From: Rossellomorea arthrocnemi | Lineage (GTDB): Bacteria > Bacillota > Bacilli > Bacillales > Bacillaceae_B | Direction of reading: 5' to 3' | DNA length: 50,411 nucleotides | NCBI RefSeq assembly: GCF_904424705.1 | Contig: NZ_CAJGBF010000023.1 | Coordinates: 1-50,411 of the forward strand | Shown here: in pieces, positions 16,026 to 24,333 of the stretch | Layout: every line of letters begins with the position of its first letter | Position numbering within the stretch: the first letter of the stretch is position 1 | The notes under the pieces: model-generated | Databases searched by the model: none | What the model was told of the DNA's origin: nothing | The model's input: only the letters and a program-made list of their open reading frames with translations | Made by a program: the position numbers and the translations under genes

Positions 16026-16080
16026 AAAAGACTGATCCAATTGAGGGTGACACCCTTCCACTGAATCAGTCTTTTTATTT
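16026..16080 (+). terminator. Terminator of the RsbR gene
   Basis: AAAAGACTGAT (16026-16036) pairs with ATCAGTCTTTT (16065-16075), with an inner GGGTG/CACCC stem and a long T-run after it. Confidence 0.85.
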
Positions 16081-16165
16081 TTTTCTTTTTTCCCAGAGAT
16101 TATTGATTTAAAAACAGTATTCAGCACTTTCCTTTTGAAAGCAACAAAGATTACGAAAAACGTTT

Positions 16166-18910
16166 TTATGAAAAATGATGTGAAGCCTTATAACTTGCTT
16201 TCACCATGTACTCATGCTGAAGCAATTTCACTTCGAATAGAGTGATCGGATCGAAATATCGTTCCGGATTTGCCTTCATTTTCTTCAATGATTCCTGATC
16301 GGATGCAATATCCGATTCTGTGTCTTTAATCGTTGACTCCAATTGCTTGAACGGATCCGCGAAGAATGAATGAACATCCTGCTGAAGTGATTTCTCAAAC
16401 AAATCAAACTGAAGGAAAAACTTATTGACAACCGATTCCGTGATATCCTGATAGTCTTCGTTCTCCAGATAACGCTTGTATTGATTGTACAATAACGACT
16501 TATTCTGCGGTAGTACTCCAAGAATCTTCCCTGCGCTTTTCAAGAGGAACTGAGCAGGTTTAAATCGAAGAAGGATATTCTCTTTATCGATCTGCGCCCT
16601 CGTCCCCATTCTGCTGACATCCCTGCGCCAGTCGTCAACCACTTGAAAATCACATTGTAAGACCACCCTGTCTTTCCCAAAAAGTTCGTTAAACGTTTCA
16701 CTCATTTCATTCAAGTAGTCTTGACTGTCCTGAAGTTCCTGCTTTGAAAAGGCAAGCCAATCCTCCAGGGATGTTACGTAACGAGGCATGAGGTCATCTT
16801 GGATATACGCTTGGATCCTTGTATTCATCGCATCATTTAATTCCATGTGAATTTGTTTAAAGTCACTATCTTCACTGATTAATTCTGAACAGCCGCTAAG
16901 AATCACCGGGATTTGTTCAGAGATTTCCTTCTTCATGGCTTCCTTCTTTTTATGGAAAGAATCCTTGATGATGGAGACCCTCTCGCTTTGCATGTCTCCC
17001 ATGTAGTTCTCGAAGCCGTTTAGACGTGTGAGGATGTCCTCATTTTTTTCAATACTTTCTTTCAACTCATTCTCGCGGTTCTTACGTTTCGAGTATAAAT
17101 CCCTTAACGTTTTTCTCACTAAGTAAAATAGTTTACTTCCACGTTCTCTTTTAAGTACACCATTCTTCACCTTATAATGATCCCCCAGGAACGCCTCCAC
17201 ATCTTTTCTCTGCAGATGAACAGCTTCCAGGGATGAATAAGGTAATACCTCTGCTTCAGGGAACCATTCCCGGGCTTTGTTCCGTGCTGATTCAATGATT
17301 TCTTCCGTTCGATCAGAATGAGATACTTTGTCCATTTTATTTAATAAGAAATGAACGTTCACCGGCTGTCCGATTTCGGTTAATTTTCTTAATGTCTGAC
17401 GGTCTTCTGCGTTAAACGGGGCATCTGCATTCAGGACATATAAGAGACCATCGGCGGCAGGATAAAAGGCTGTCAGATCATCCAGATGCCTTTTCCCAGT
17501 TTGAACGTCTATGATGGCTGTTCGATTTTTCTTCAGGAACTCAGATGGCAGGCTATATTCAACAAATGCCTCCCTCTGCATCAATTCTTCAAAGTCAGCG
17601 ATGCTTTCCACTTTATGAACTCCCTGATCGTGAATCTCTTTCACTTCTACCTGTTGATCATGATAGCTGTAGATGATCGTTGAATCTTCAACTTCTCCGA
17701 CACTTTCACCTAAAACAGATTGAACGAAGGTTGACTTCCCGCTAGAGGCACTCCCTGCAATCAATAGATGATGTTCGTTCAGATCCATCAACTGCTCTGC
17801 TATCCATTGGGTTTTGTAACTTACAGGCGCTTCATTCCGTTCTGACCACTGGATGACCTTATTCAAGAACAATATGATTTCTTCAAAGCGTACCTGATAA
17901 GAATCTTCTTCTAAGAGAATCATTTCCGCTTCTTCCTTCAACATTGGTTCAATGCTATAGGAAAATACATCGTTCCACGCCAAAACGGCGGCTGCCGGAA
18001 ATAATGGCTGTTGATCCCTGCTCACCTTCAACCAATTCGTCAGCATGCTTGGCATGAAGCCTTCCAAGTCTTTCATAAGGTAATCACCTTCAAGGAAATC
18101 GATGTATGCATCTTGGAATTGGGTAAGGATGTCCTGCCATGTTTCATTCGGAAGAACTTCCACGTATTCAAATATTGTATTGACCGTCAGCATCCATTCG
18201 ATATGGGCAGCCGGGTGGCTTCTGTAACCTGCCCAGAGAGCAGATACCAGTTCTTTAAATTGTTTACGGTCTTTTTCATACACGGTAATCAACAGATCAT
18301 AGAAGTAATCCGGTGCAAATGATCTCGCATAACCTTGATCGCCATAATCTCTCAGAATCATGAACCAGGCAGGGTCCTGGGTTCGGATCGATTCCTTTAC
18401 AGCCAGTTCCACTGCTTTATTCCAGTCCTCCTGATTCTCATAAAAAGTTCTCGCGAGGTCTGTCACATTGGCATAATCCGGTTCTATCGATAATGCTTTC
18501 TCAATCGTACGATAAGCTGATTGAATCTTGTTTCGTTCAATATAAAGAGAGAATAACTGAAGGGATACCTCCATGGTCAAAATCATGCTTTCCGTTTGAA
18601 TAGCGGTGTATACATCCTCCGCTGAGGATAGCATTCCAAGCTCATAGTAAGAATCCGCAATGTTCTTCTTAGCCCATGGTTCCAGTTCATTCAGGATGCT
18701 CTCCCATTTGAAGATGGCTCCTTCATAGTCCCGGCTGTGAAAGTAGACTTCCCCTTGAGCATAACGTATGAATGTTAAATCATACGGTTCATTTTGTTGT
18801 TCTTCCACGAATGCTTGTCCAAGCACTTCTATTGGATGACGGGTAGTATCCTGATCTACTAAAAAAGTTCGATAAAATGACTTTTCCATTAGTAATTTTT
18901 CTTCTGTCAT
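16166..18910 (-). CDS. TPR-containing dynamin-like GTPase
   Basis: A 914-residue protein. Residues about 1-370 are helical with TPR-like repeats (for example DYEGAIFKWESILNELEP and AYRTIEKALSIEPDYANV). A GTPase domain follows: P-loop GSASSGKS at 386-393, a non-standard G3 stretch DVQTG at 468-472, the guanine-specificity motif NKMD at 524-527 and a G5-like PYSSLEA near 557-563. Residues about 595-730 are strongly charged and coiled-coil-like, and a further helical part runs to the end. The order resembles bacterial dynamin-like proteins, which act at membranes, but the TPR N-terminus is unusual and no transmembrane segment is evident. GGAGG lies six bases before the ATG. It is transcribed alone, so partners are unknown. 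Confidence 0.78.
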   Translation of the reverse strand: MTEEKLLMEKSFYRTFLVDQDTTRHPIEVLGQAFVEEQQNEPYDLTFIRYAQGEVYFHSRDYEGAIFKWESILNELEPWAKKNIADSYYELGMLSSAEDVYTAIQTESMILTMEVSLQLFSLYIERNKIQSAYRTIEKALSIEPDYANVTDLARTFYENQEDWNKAVELAVKESIRTQDPAWFMILRDYGDQGYARSFAPDYFYDLLITVYEKDRKQFKELVSALWAGYRSHPAAHIEWMLTVNTIFEYVEVLPNETWQDILTQFQDAYIDFLEGDYLMKDLEGFMPSMLTNWLKVSRDQQPLFPAAAVLAWNDVFSYSIEPMLKEEAEMILLEEDSYQVRFEEIILFLNKVIQWSERNEAPVSYKTQWIAEQLMDLNEHHLLIAGSASSGKSTFVQSVLGESVGEVEDSTIIYSYHDQQVEVKEIHDQGVHKVESIADFEELMQREAFVEYSLPSEFLKKNRTAIIDVQTGKRHLDDLTAFYPAADGLLYVLNADAPFNAEDRQTLRKLTEIGQPVNVHFLLNKMDKVSHSDRTEEIIESARNKAREWFPEAEVLPYSSLEAVHLQRKDVEAFLGDHYKVKNGVLKRERGSKLFYLVRKTLRDLYSKRKNRENELKESIEKNEDILTRLNGFENYMGDMQSERVSIIKDSFHKKKEAMKKEISEQIPVILSGCSELISEDSDFKQIHMELNDAMNTRIQAYIQDDLMPRYVTSLEDWLAFSKQELQDSQDYLNEMSETFNELFGKDRVVLQCDFQVVDDWRRDVSRMGTRAQIDKENILLRFKPAQFLLKSAGKILGVLPQNKSLLYNQYKRYLENEDYQDITESVVNKFFLQFDLFEKSLQQDVHSFFADPFKQLESTIKDTESDIASDQESLKKMKANPERYFDPITLFEVKLLQHEYMVKASYKASHHFS

Positions 18911-19072
18911 AATGTCCTCCGTTATATGTGGATCCCCTTTACCGGAAACCTCACAGACTTGTCTATTTCTCTCATTCTAACAGAATTTCATAAGGATAAA
19001 ATTTCAATTCCTTTTCAATTTCCGATTGATACTTTCTGCCGTGAACCAATGGAATCACTTCCATTACAGAAG

Positions 19073-19126
19073 AAAGGACTATCTGTTACCAAAGGCTAAA
19101 TACGCCTTTAAAACAGATAGTCCTTT
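19073..19126. terminator. Long two-tiered hairpin terminator after the MFS gene
   Basis: A 15-bp arm AAAGGACTATCTGTT (19073-19087) pairs perfectly with 19112-19126, and an inner AAAGGC/GCCTTT stem (19091-19096 with 19104-19109) lies within. T-rich tails occur on both strands. It is about 30 bases past the leftward MFS stop. Confidence 0.7.
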
Positions 19127-19155
19127 TTACTTACCACTATTATTCATCCATCAAA

Positions 19156-20346
19156 CTATGCAGAAGTCTGATGAACAAGCTTTTTTTGTTTTCTGCCTTC
19201 AAGGATGGCAACCACAAGGGCAACAAGCAGGAACAAGCTGGAAATTTGGAATAAGACACCTGTCTCTACATACTGAGCCAGCACTCCGAATACTAAGCCG
19301 CTTAACCCGATACCTAGGTCGATGGAAGAGAAGAACATACCGTTCGCCACCCCTCGTCTATGATCAGGCGTCATAGACAAAGTCCAGGATTGAAGGGTTG
19401 GAATCAGTGAGCCAAACCCAACTCCAAAAAGAAGACCTGCTATGATAATAAGGAAATCAGAATGGGCGAAAGATAGTACCCACATTCCGATAAAGGTTAC
19501 CACAATACAGAATAAAACAAGTCCTTTAGGTCCCCGTTCATCAAACCATTTTCCGGCTACCGGTCTTGATAAGGATGCCATGATTGCATTACATAAGTAA
19601 AACAGAAAAATATGCTGTATTCCACGTTCTTCCCCAAAGATGACGATAAAGGTAACGATCGATCCGTACCCAAACGTCACCATGATCGTAATGAAAGCCG
19701 GGAACCAGCTGGATTTTTCCACTAATGAGCCAAGGTAAGAGAACTTCAAGTCTTCCTTCTTCGTTTCTTTGACAACTTGAGGCGTCTGATAATGAACGAT
19801 TCCCAGGAGGACAATCGCGATGACCCCCAGCACACTTGAAGTGACGATCAGATTTGTAAAGGTCGTCACCTGGAATAAATAGATTCCGAGACTCGGAGCA
19901 ATGATCATTCCGATCGTTATCGACAATCCGTAATACCCCATTCCTTCGCCTAAACGGGATTTCGGAACCACATCGACGGCCGCCGTACCATTGACCGTTG
20001 TGGACCATCCCCAGGCAAGCCCGTGGACAAAACGGAATAATAGGAAAATGAAGACCACACTCGACAATGGATAAATCACCGTAATCGCGAGTAACGAGAT
20101 CACACCTATCAAGACAAGAGGCTTCCTGTCCCTGTATTCCAACATGAATCCGATGAACGGACGGCTTAACACAGCCCCGATGGAAAACAGCGTCGTCACC
20201 AATCCAATCTCAAGCCCCGATGCCCCAATCGACTTAATATAAGGCGGAAGTGTCGGAATCAACATCTGAAATGACATAAACACAAACAAATTTCCCACCA
20301 TCAACATAATAAAAGACCTGGTCCATAAAGGATCCTTCACCTTCAT
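19156..20346 (-). CDS. MFS transporter
   Basis: A 396-residue protein with 12 hydrophobic segments and the major facilitator pattern. Motif A in the first cytoplasmic loop is GFMLEYRDRKPLVLIG (degenerate), with the related KWFDERGPKGLVL after segment eight. The family is proton-driven drug or metabolite efflux (YwoG/YfcJ-like); the substrate cannot be named. The ATG at 20346 follows GAAGGAGG; an in-frame start further upstream is not supported. A 7-bp hairpin (20375-20394) lies in the leader between the likely promoter and the binding site. Confidence 0.85.
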   Translation of the reverse strand: MKVKDPLWTRSFIMLMVGNLFVFMSFQMLIPTLPPYIKSIGASGLEIGLVTTLFSIGAVLSRPFIGFMLEYRDRKPLVLIGVISLLAITVIYPLSSVVFIFLLFRFVHGLAWGWSTTVNGTAAVDVVPKSRLGEGMGYYGLSITIGMIIAPSLGIYLFQVTTFTNLIVTSSVLGVIAIVLLGIVHYQTPQVVKETKKEDLKFSYLGSLVEKSSWFPAFITIMVTFGYGSIVTFIVIFGEERGIQHIFLFYLCNAIMASLSRPVAGKWFDERGPKGLVLFCIVVTFIGMWVLSFAHSDFLIIIAGLLFGVGFGSLIPTLQSWTLSMTPDHRRGVANGMFFSSIDLGIGLSGLVFGVLAQYVETGVLFQISSLFLLVALVVAILEGRKQKKLVHQTSA

Positions 20347-20374
20347 AAAAAAACCTCCTTCCCTATCTATCAAA

Positions 20375-20394
20375 CCCCATCCTATTTGATGGGG
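20375..20394 (-). promoter_or_regulatory. Leader hairpin or operator of the MFS gene
   Basis: CCCCATC (20375-20381) and GATGGGG (20388-20394) form an inverted repeat with a six-base loop, 28 bases before the MFS start codon and just outside its binding site. It could be an operator for an unlinked repressor or an RNA hairpin. The TGCTATTAT stretch read leftward about 25 bases upstream is a plausible -10 box. Confidence 0.4.
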
Positions 20395-20635
20395 ACATTA
20401 TTTCGGATTACTAAATAATAGCACATAAAACACATTTGCGATACGAATTAAAATGGGTGAAAGTGTGTAATTTTTTTACAGAATGCGAAACAAATCAATG
20501 GGATTAAATTCATTATTAAATGGAAAATGATTTTTATCTGTTTATCGGATAAAGGCGAGGGAAAAATGCAAGCACACTCACTTAGGTTCAAAGCCTTAAT
20601 CTTACTTATCAATCAGCATACTTCCAAAGCTCTTA

Positions 20636-20663
20636 TTGAAAACACTAAGAATTATACTATAAT
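20636..20663 (+). promoter_or_regulatory. Sigma-A promoter of the pxpB-pxpC-ycsG operon
   Basis: TTGAAA (20636-20641) and TATAAT (20658-20663) are spaced by 16 bases. It lies about 100 bases before pxpB, in the 420-base gene-free and AT-rich stretch 20347-20766. Because it falls inside the upstream extension of the pxpB frame, it argues against an earlier start for that gene. Confidence 0.65.
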
Positions 20664-20766
20664 AACAATATGGCCAAAATTTCTGAATAGTCTTATTTAC
20701 GTGGCCACTCATACATATTTACTTTTCATTTTCTATAAACATACAATCCCGAATGGAGGTTATTCT

Positions 20767-21486
20767 TTGAATTATACGTTACGGCCATTAGGCGACCACG
20801 CCGTCGTTATCCAATTAGGCAATTCAATTCAGCAGGAAACACACGAATTGGTAAAGTCGGTAACAAATTTAATCGAAAGCCAATCTATCGACTGGCTCGT
20901 AGAATTCATTCCGGCGTTTACAACCGTCACCCTTTATTACGATCCAATCAAAATCATCGAATCGCACATGCCTTTTCAAAACACCCTTCCATACTCTGTT
21001 GTCTGTTCCGAAATTAAAGACCTGCTTTCCGAACTGACAAACGATGAAAAAACAGAACCGCGAATCGTTGATATTCCCGTTTGCTACGGAGGAGAATTCG
21101 GACCCGACTTGGAAGAAGTCGCAAACCACCATCACCTTTCCACTGAAGAAGTCATCAACATACACTCAAACGGGGACTACCTCGTATATATGATCGGCTT
21201 CGCACCCGGTTTCCCCTATATCGGCGGTATGTCATCAGAAATTGCAACACCGAGAAGAAAGTCACCACGCTTGAAAATACCCGCAGGATCGGTGGGGATA
21301 GCAGGGGAACAAACAGGCGTATACCCCATTGAAACACCCGGGGGATGGCAACTGATCGGTCGTACACCCGTAAAGCTGTTCCAACCGGACAACAACGCTT
21401 CACCAAGCTTACTGAAAGCCGGGGATCGAATCCGCTTCACACCGATTTCACTTGAAGAATATAAAGCATTGGAGGAGGAACAATGA
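20767..21486 (+). CDS. pxpB: 5-oxoprolinase subunit PxpB (KipI-like)
   Basis: A 239-residue protein of the PxpB/KipI family. The family motif IGFAPGFPYIGGM is present, followed by PAGSVGIAGEQTGVYPIETP. PxpA, PxpB and PxpC together hydrolyse 5-oxoproline (pyroglutamate) to glutamate with ATP; in B. subtilis KipI also inhibits sporulation kinase KinA. I chose the TTG at 20767 (MNYTLRPLGDHA) because GGAGG precedes it by seven bases and it gives the usual family length. The longer in-frame extension would start before the promoter. The stop overlaps pxpC by four bases (ATGA). Confidence 0.92.
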   Translation: MNYTLRPLGDHAVVIQLGNSIQQETHELVKSVTNLIESQSIDWLVEFIPAFTTVTLYYDPIKIIESHMPFQNTLPYSVVCSEIKDLLSELTNDEKTEPRIVDIPVCYGGEFGPDLEEVANHHHLSTEEVINIHSNGDYLVYMIGFAPGFPYIGGMSSEIATPRRKSPRLKIPAGSVGIAGEQTGVYPIETPGGWQLIGRTPVKLFQPDNNASPSLLKAGDRIRFTPISLEEYKALEEEQ

Positions 21487-22487
21487 TTAATGTAATCAAA
21501 CCGGGCCTCCTGACGACCATTCAGGACTTAGGAAGGTACGGTTACCAAAAATATGGCGTCATTGTAAGCGGGAGCATGGATCCTCTCGCCCACAAAATCT
21601 CGAACCTGTTGGTAGGTAATGATGTAAACGAGTCGACACTGGAGATCACTCTCATGGGACCTGTCCTTGAATTCAAGGAGACAACCCTTATTTCGATTTG
21701 CGGGGGAGATCTTTCTCCGACCATTGACGGAAAGCCGGTTCCCTTAAGGAGATCCCTGTTAATCAAAGCTGGTAGTGTCCTGAAGTTCGGTGGTTGCACA
21801 AATGGTTGCCGCAGTTATCTGGCAGTCGCAGGCGGCTTCAGTGTTAAAACGGTCATGAACAGCAAATCTACATATGTGAGGGCGGGTATCGGAGGTTTGA
21901 ATGGCCGTCCCCTACAGGCAGGCGACGTCTTGCAAGCAGGTACGATCCACAAGGAATCTGCCAATATGATCGACTATTTAATCCCTTATTTGGCGGATCA
22001 TGATTTTACAGAAATTGACTGGTCGATTTCGTCTGAATTCATCTCTTCCTACCAGCAGAAGCAGGCGATACGAGTCATACCAGGGACAGAGTACGAGTTA
22101 TTCTCCGAGGAAAGCCGTGGACAGTTTGTTAATCAGCCATTTAAAGTATCCTCCCAATCAGATCGCATGGGATATCGTCTTGAAGGTCCGTCCCTCCATC
22201 TTGAGGAGGAATTCAATATGATATCTGAAGCGGTGGTGTTTGGAACGATTCAGGTTCCGTCGAATGGTCAGCCGATCATTTTGTTGGCTGACCGGCAAAC
22301 GACAGGAGGCTACCCGAGAATGGGGTACATTGCTTCAGTGGACTTTCCCCTCATTGCTCAGACGAAGCCCGGAGGAGAAGTAACCTTCACCATGATTTCC
22401 CATGAACAGGCTCAGGAGCTATACATAGATCGTGAACGACAATTAAACCATTTAAAGCAAGGGATCGCCCTGAAATTCAACTCTTAA
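21483..22487 (+). CDS. pxpC: 5-oxoprolinase subunit PxpC (KipA-like, biotin-dependent carboxyltransferase fold)
   Basis: A 334-residue PxpC/KipA protein with the typical start VIKPGLLTTIQDLGRYGYQ and the later stretches SQSDRMGYRLEGP and DRQTTGGYPRMGYI. It shares its fold with the carboxyltransferase domain of urea amidolyase (hence the AHS2 domain name), and with PxpA and PxpB forms the 5-oxoprolinase complex in the cytosol. It overlaps pxpB by ATGA, so the two are translationally coupled. GGAGGAG at the end of pxpB serves as binding site. The Nramp-like gene follows after 28 bases. Confidence 0.92.
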   Translation: MINVIKPGLLTTIQDLGRYGYQKYGVIVSGSMDPLAHKISNLLVGNDVNESTLEITLMGPVLEFKETTLISICGGDLSPTIDGKPVPLRRSLLIKAGSVLKFGGCTNGCRSYLAVAGGFSVKTVMNSKSTYVRAGIGGLNGRPLQAGDVLQAGTIHKESANMIDYLIPYLADHDFTEIDWSISSEFISSYQQKQAIRVIPGTEYELFSEESRGQFVNQPFKVSSQSDRMGYRLEGPSLHLEEEFNMISEAVVFGTIQVPSNGQPIILLADRQTTGGYPRMGYIASVDFPLIAQTKPGGEVTFTMISHEQAQELYIDRERQLNHLKQGIALKFNS

Positions 22488-22515
22488 TCTAAACGACAAC
22501 AAAGGAGAGAACCTC

Positions 22516-23706
22516 TTGAAGAAAAAATCGAATCTCAGTCTATTGTTGGGAGCGGCGTTCCTGATGGCAACATCAGCCATTGGGCCCGGCTTCCTGACTC
22601 AAACAACCGTTTTCACTGAACAGCTTGCTGCAAGCTTTGGTTTCGTCATTTTAGTTTCCATTCTTATTGATATCGGTGCCCAGCTTAATATCTGGCGCAT
22701 CATAGCCATTTCGGAAAAAAGGGCTCAGGATATCGCTAATGATGTCCTGCCTGGATTAGGATACTTCCTCGCCATCCTCATCGTGGCAGGGGGCTTGGCC
22801 TTTAACATCGGAAATATTGCCGGAGCTGGACTCGGTACGAATGTCCTGTTTGGCATTTCCCCTGAAATGGGCGCGTTATTCAGTGGAATTGTCGCTGTCG
22901 GCATTTTCCTTGTAAAGGAAGCGGGCAGATTAATGGACAAGTTCGCTCAAATCCTCGGATTATTAATGATCATCCTTACGGTATACGTCATGTTTACAGC
23001 AAATCCTCCTGTCGGGGAAGCCGTGACGAAAACATTTGCTCCCGACACCATTGATTTTCTTGCAATCATCACCCTGGTAGGAGGGACCGTCGGAGGATAT
23101 ATTACATTTGCCGGGGGACATCGATTATTAGAAGCCGGGATAACGGGGAAACAAGCACTCCCTGAAATCACAAAAAGTTCAGTTTCTGCCATTGGTATTG
23201 CATCCATCATGCGAATTTTTCTTTTCCTGGCAGCGTTAGGGATTGTGGCTCAAGGATTTACATTGGATCCTTCCAATCCCCCTGCCTCTGTATTCCAACT
23301 GGCAGCAGGTGATATCGGGTACAAAATGTTCGGTATCGTCATGTGGTCTGCCGCTGTTTCTTCCGTTGTCGGGGCCGCCTATACGTCGGTATCCTTCATC
23401 CGTACGTTCAGCCCGCTCCTGGAGAAATATCATAAGTGGCTAATCGTCGGATTTATTACGATTTCAACTCTTGTTTTCGTGATAGTCGGAAAACCGGTTG
23501 CCATCTTGATCCTGGTTGGATCACTGAATGGGTTGATCCTGCCGATCGCCCTGGGTGTTATGCTGATCGCCGCACATAAATCTAAAATCGTCGGTGACTA
23601 CAAGCATCCTGTCTGGATGACCATATTTGGTGTGTTAATCGTCGTGGCCATGTCTTATATGGGTGTGTACTCATTGATTAAAGGCATTCCTCAATTGTTT
23701 AGTTAA
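22516..23706 (+). CDS. ycsG: Nramp-family transporter YcsG-like
   Basis: A 396-residue protein with 11 hydrophobic segments of the Nramp fold. The first segment reads ATSAIGPGFLTQT where true Nramp metal transporters have DPGN, and the region of segment six lacks the Met-x-x-His metal pair (LVGGTVGGYITFAGGHR). In B. subtilis ycsG stands in the ycsFGI-kipIAR cluster with the 5-oxoprolinase genes, so an organic substrate such as 5-oxoproline is plausible; this is inference. It starts with TTG at 22516, nine bases after AAAGGAG, and ends the operon at a strong terminator. Confidence 0.85.
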   Translation: MKKKSNLSLLLGAAFLMATSAIGPGFLTQTTVFTEQLAASFGFVILVSILIDIGAQLNIWRIIAISEKRAQDIANDVLPGLGYFLAILIVAGGLAFNIGNIAGAGLGTNVLFGISPEMGALFSGIVAVGIFLVKEAGRLMDKFAQILGLLMIILTVYVMFTANPPVGEAVTKTFAPDTIDFLAIITLVGGTVGGYITFAGGHRLLEAGITGKQALPEITKSSVSAIGIASIMRIFLFLAALGIVAQGFTLDPSNPPASVFQLAAGDIGYKMFGIVMWSAAVSSVVGAAYTSVSFIRTFSPLLEKYHKWLIVGFITISTLVFVIVGKPVAILILVGSLNGLILPIALGVMLIAAHKSKIVGDYKHPVWMTIFGVLIVVAMSYMGVYSLIKGIPQLFS

Positions 23707-23716
23707 GCGTAATAGG

Positions 23717-23748
23717 AAAGCCCCCGATTCCTGGATCGGGGGCTTTTT
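23717..23748 (+). terminator. Terminator of the pxp operon
   Basis: AAAGCCCCCGAT (23717-23728) pairs with ATCGGGGGCTTT (23735-23746), followed by more T residues. It stands ten bases after the ycsG stop. Confidence 0.92.
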
Positions 23749-23814
23749 GAGTGAATTGATTTTGTTTTAACGGGTAGAATTTGCTTGAATAGTATCAGGT
23801 ACATTCATTTATGA

Positions 23815-23842
23815 GCTAAAAAAAGAGACCACACCGGCCTCT
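23815..23842 (-). terminator. Terminator of ywbE
   Basis: On the leftward strand AGAGGCC and GGTCTCT (from 23836-23842 and 23824-23830) pair, with one G-U pair, followed by a U-run from the A-rich stretch 23818-23823. The stem reaches the last base of the ywbE stop codon. Confidence 0.65.
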
Positions 23843-24039
23843 TATTTCTGAATGATATTCTTCACCCGGCCAACCTGTCCATCTGCTAATCGGACTTTGA
23901 TGCCGTGTGGATGATTAGATGAATTGGTTAAAATATCTTTTACAATTCCCCGAGTCAGTTTGTCTGTTCTTTGGTCCTTTTTCAGGACGATGTCCACTTC
24001 AAGACCCGGTTTAATATTGGAACGCTGTTGTCCGCTCAT
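23842..24039 (-). CDS. ywbE: YwbE family protein
   Basis: A 65-residue protein that matches YwbE of Bacillus almost along its whole length: RSNIKPGLEVDIVLKKDQRT, then TRGIVKDILTNSSNHPHGIK and VRLADGQVGRVKNI. The fold looks like a small beta barrel; the function is unknown. The ATG at 24039 (MSGQQRSN) follows GGAG by six bases and fits family length, so I prefer it to the ATG at 24051. It lies 45 bases downstream of the small HTH gene in the same direction. Confidence 0.92.
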   Translation of the reverse strand: MSGQQRSNIKPGLEVDIVLKKDQRTDKLTRGIVKDILTNSSNHPHGIKVRLADGQVGRVKNIIQK

Positions 24040-24083
24040 TGTATTCTCCATTTCTTCAGTTGATTTCTGGAAGCTTCCAGGGA

Positions 24084-24314
24084 TTAATCTTCGTCCTTCA
24101 CATCGATGTCTTCGGGAATCGGTTCGCTTAAATAATCCGCAAGCTGCCTCTTCATTTTTTCCATTTGCTCGAGGTGCTGATTAAATTGATCCCGGTACAC
24201 TAAATATTGTTCTCCGTCATGGACCGCCCGTATTTTCCTTTGCTGGACGAGACCTTCAATGTACGATTCAGGCAGGGACAAATACTCGGCTGTTTCTTTA
24301 ATGGTGAGATACAT
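24084..24314 (-). CDS. Small excisionase-type helix-turn-helix protein
   Basis: A 76-residue protein whose first 45 residues (MYLTIKETAEYLSLPESYIE, then GLVQQRKIRAVHDGEQYLVYR) match the excisionase/MerR-like DNA-binding domain (HTH_17). The remaining tail is acidic and helical, with EPIPEDIDVKDED at the end. Such proteins bind DNA as small architectural or regulatory factors. It begins 19 bases after rlmCD, so the two are probably co-transcribed. No integrase is nearby, so a phage origin is not indicated. Confidence 0.78.
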   Translation of the reverse strand: MYLTIKETAEYLSLPESYIEGLVQQRKIRAVHDGEQYLVYRDQFNQHLEQMEKMKRQLADYLSEPIPEDIDVKDED

Positions 24315-24333
24315 TGCTCTTAACCCTCACTTT

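Noticed and set aside
20527..20766. N-terminal extension of pxpB
   Set aside because: A good promoter lies inside it, the extension is unlike PxpB, and the TTG at 20767 has a proper binding site.
24084..24314. Excisionase-like protein as a sign of a prophage or integrative element
   Set aside because: No integrase, attachment site repeat or other phage gene is nearby, and it lies in a housekeeping context.
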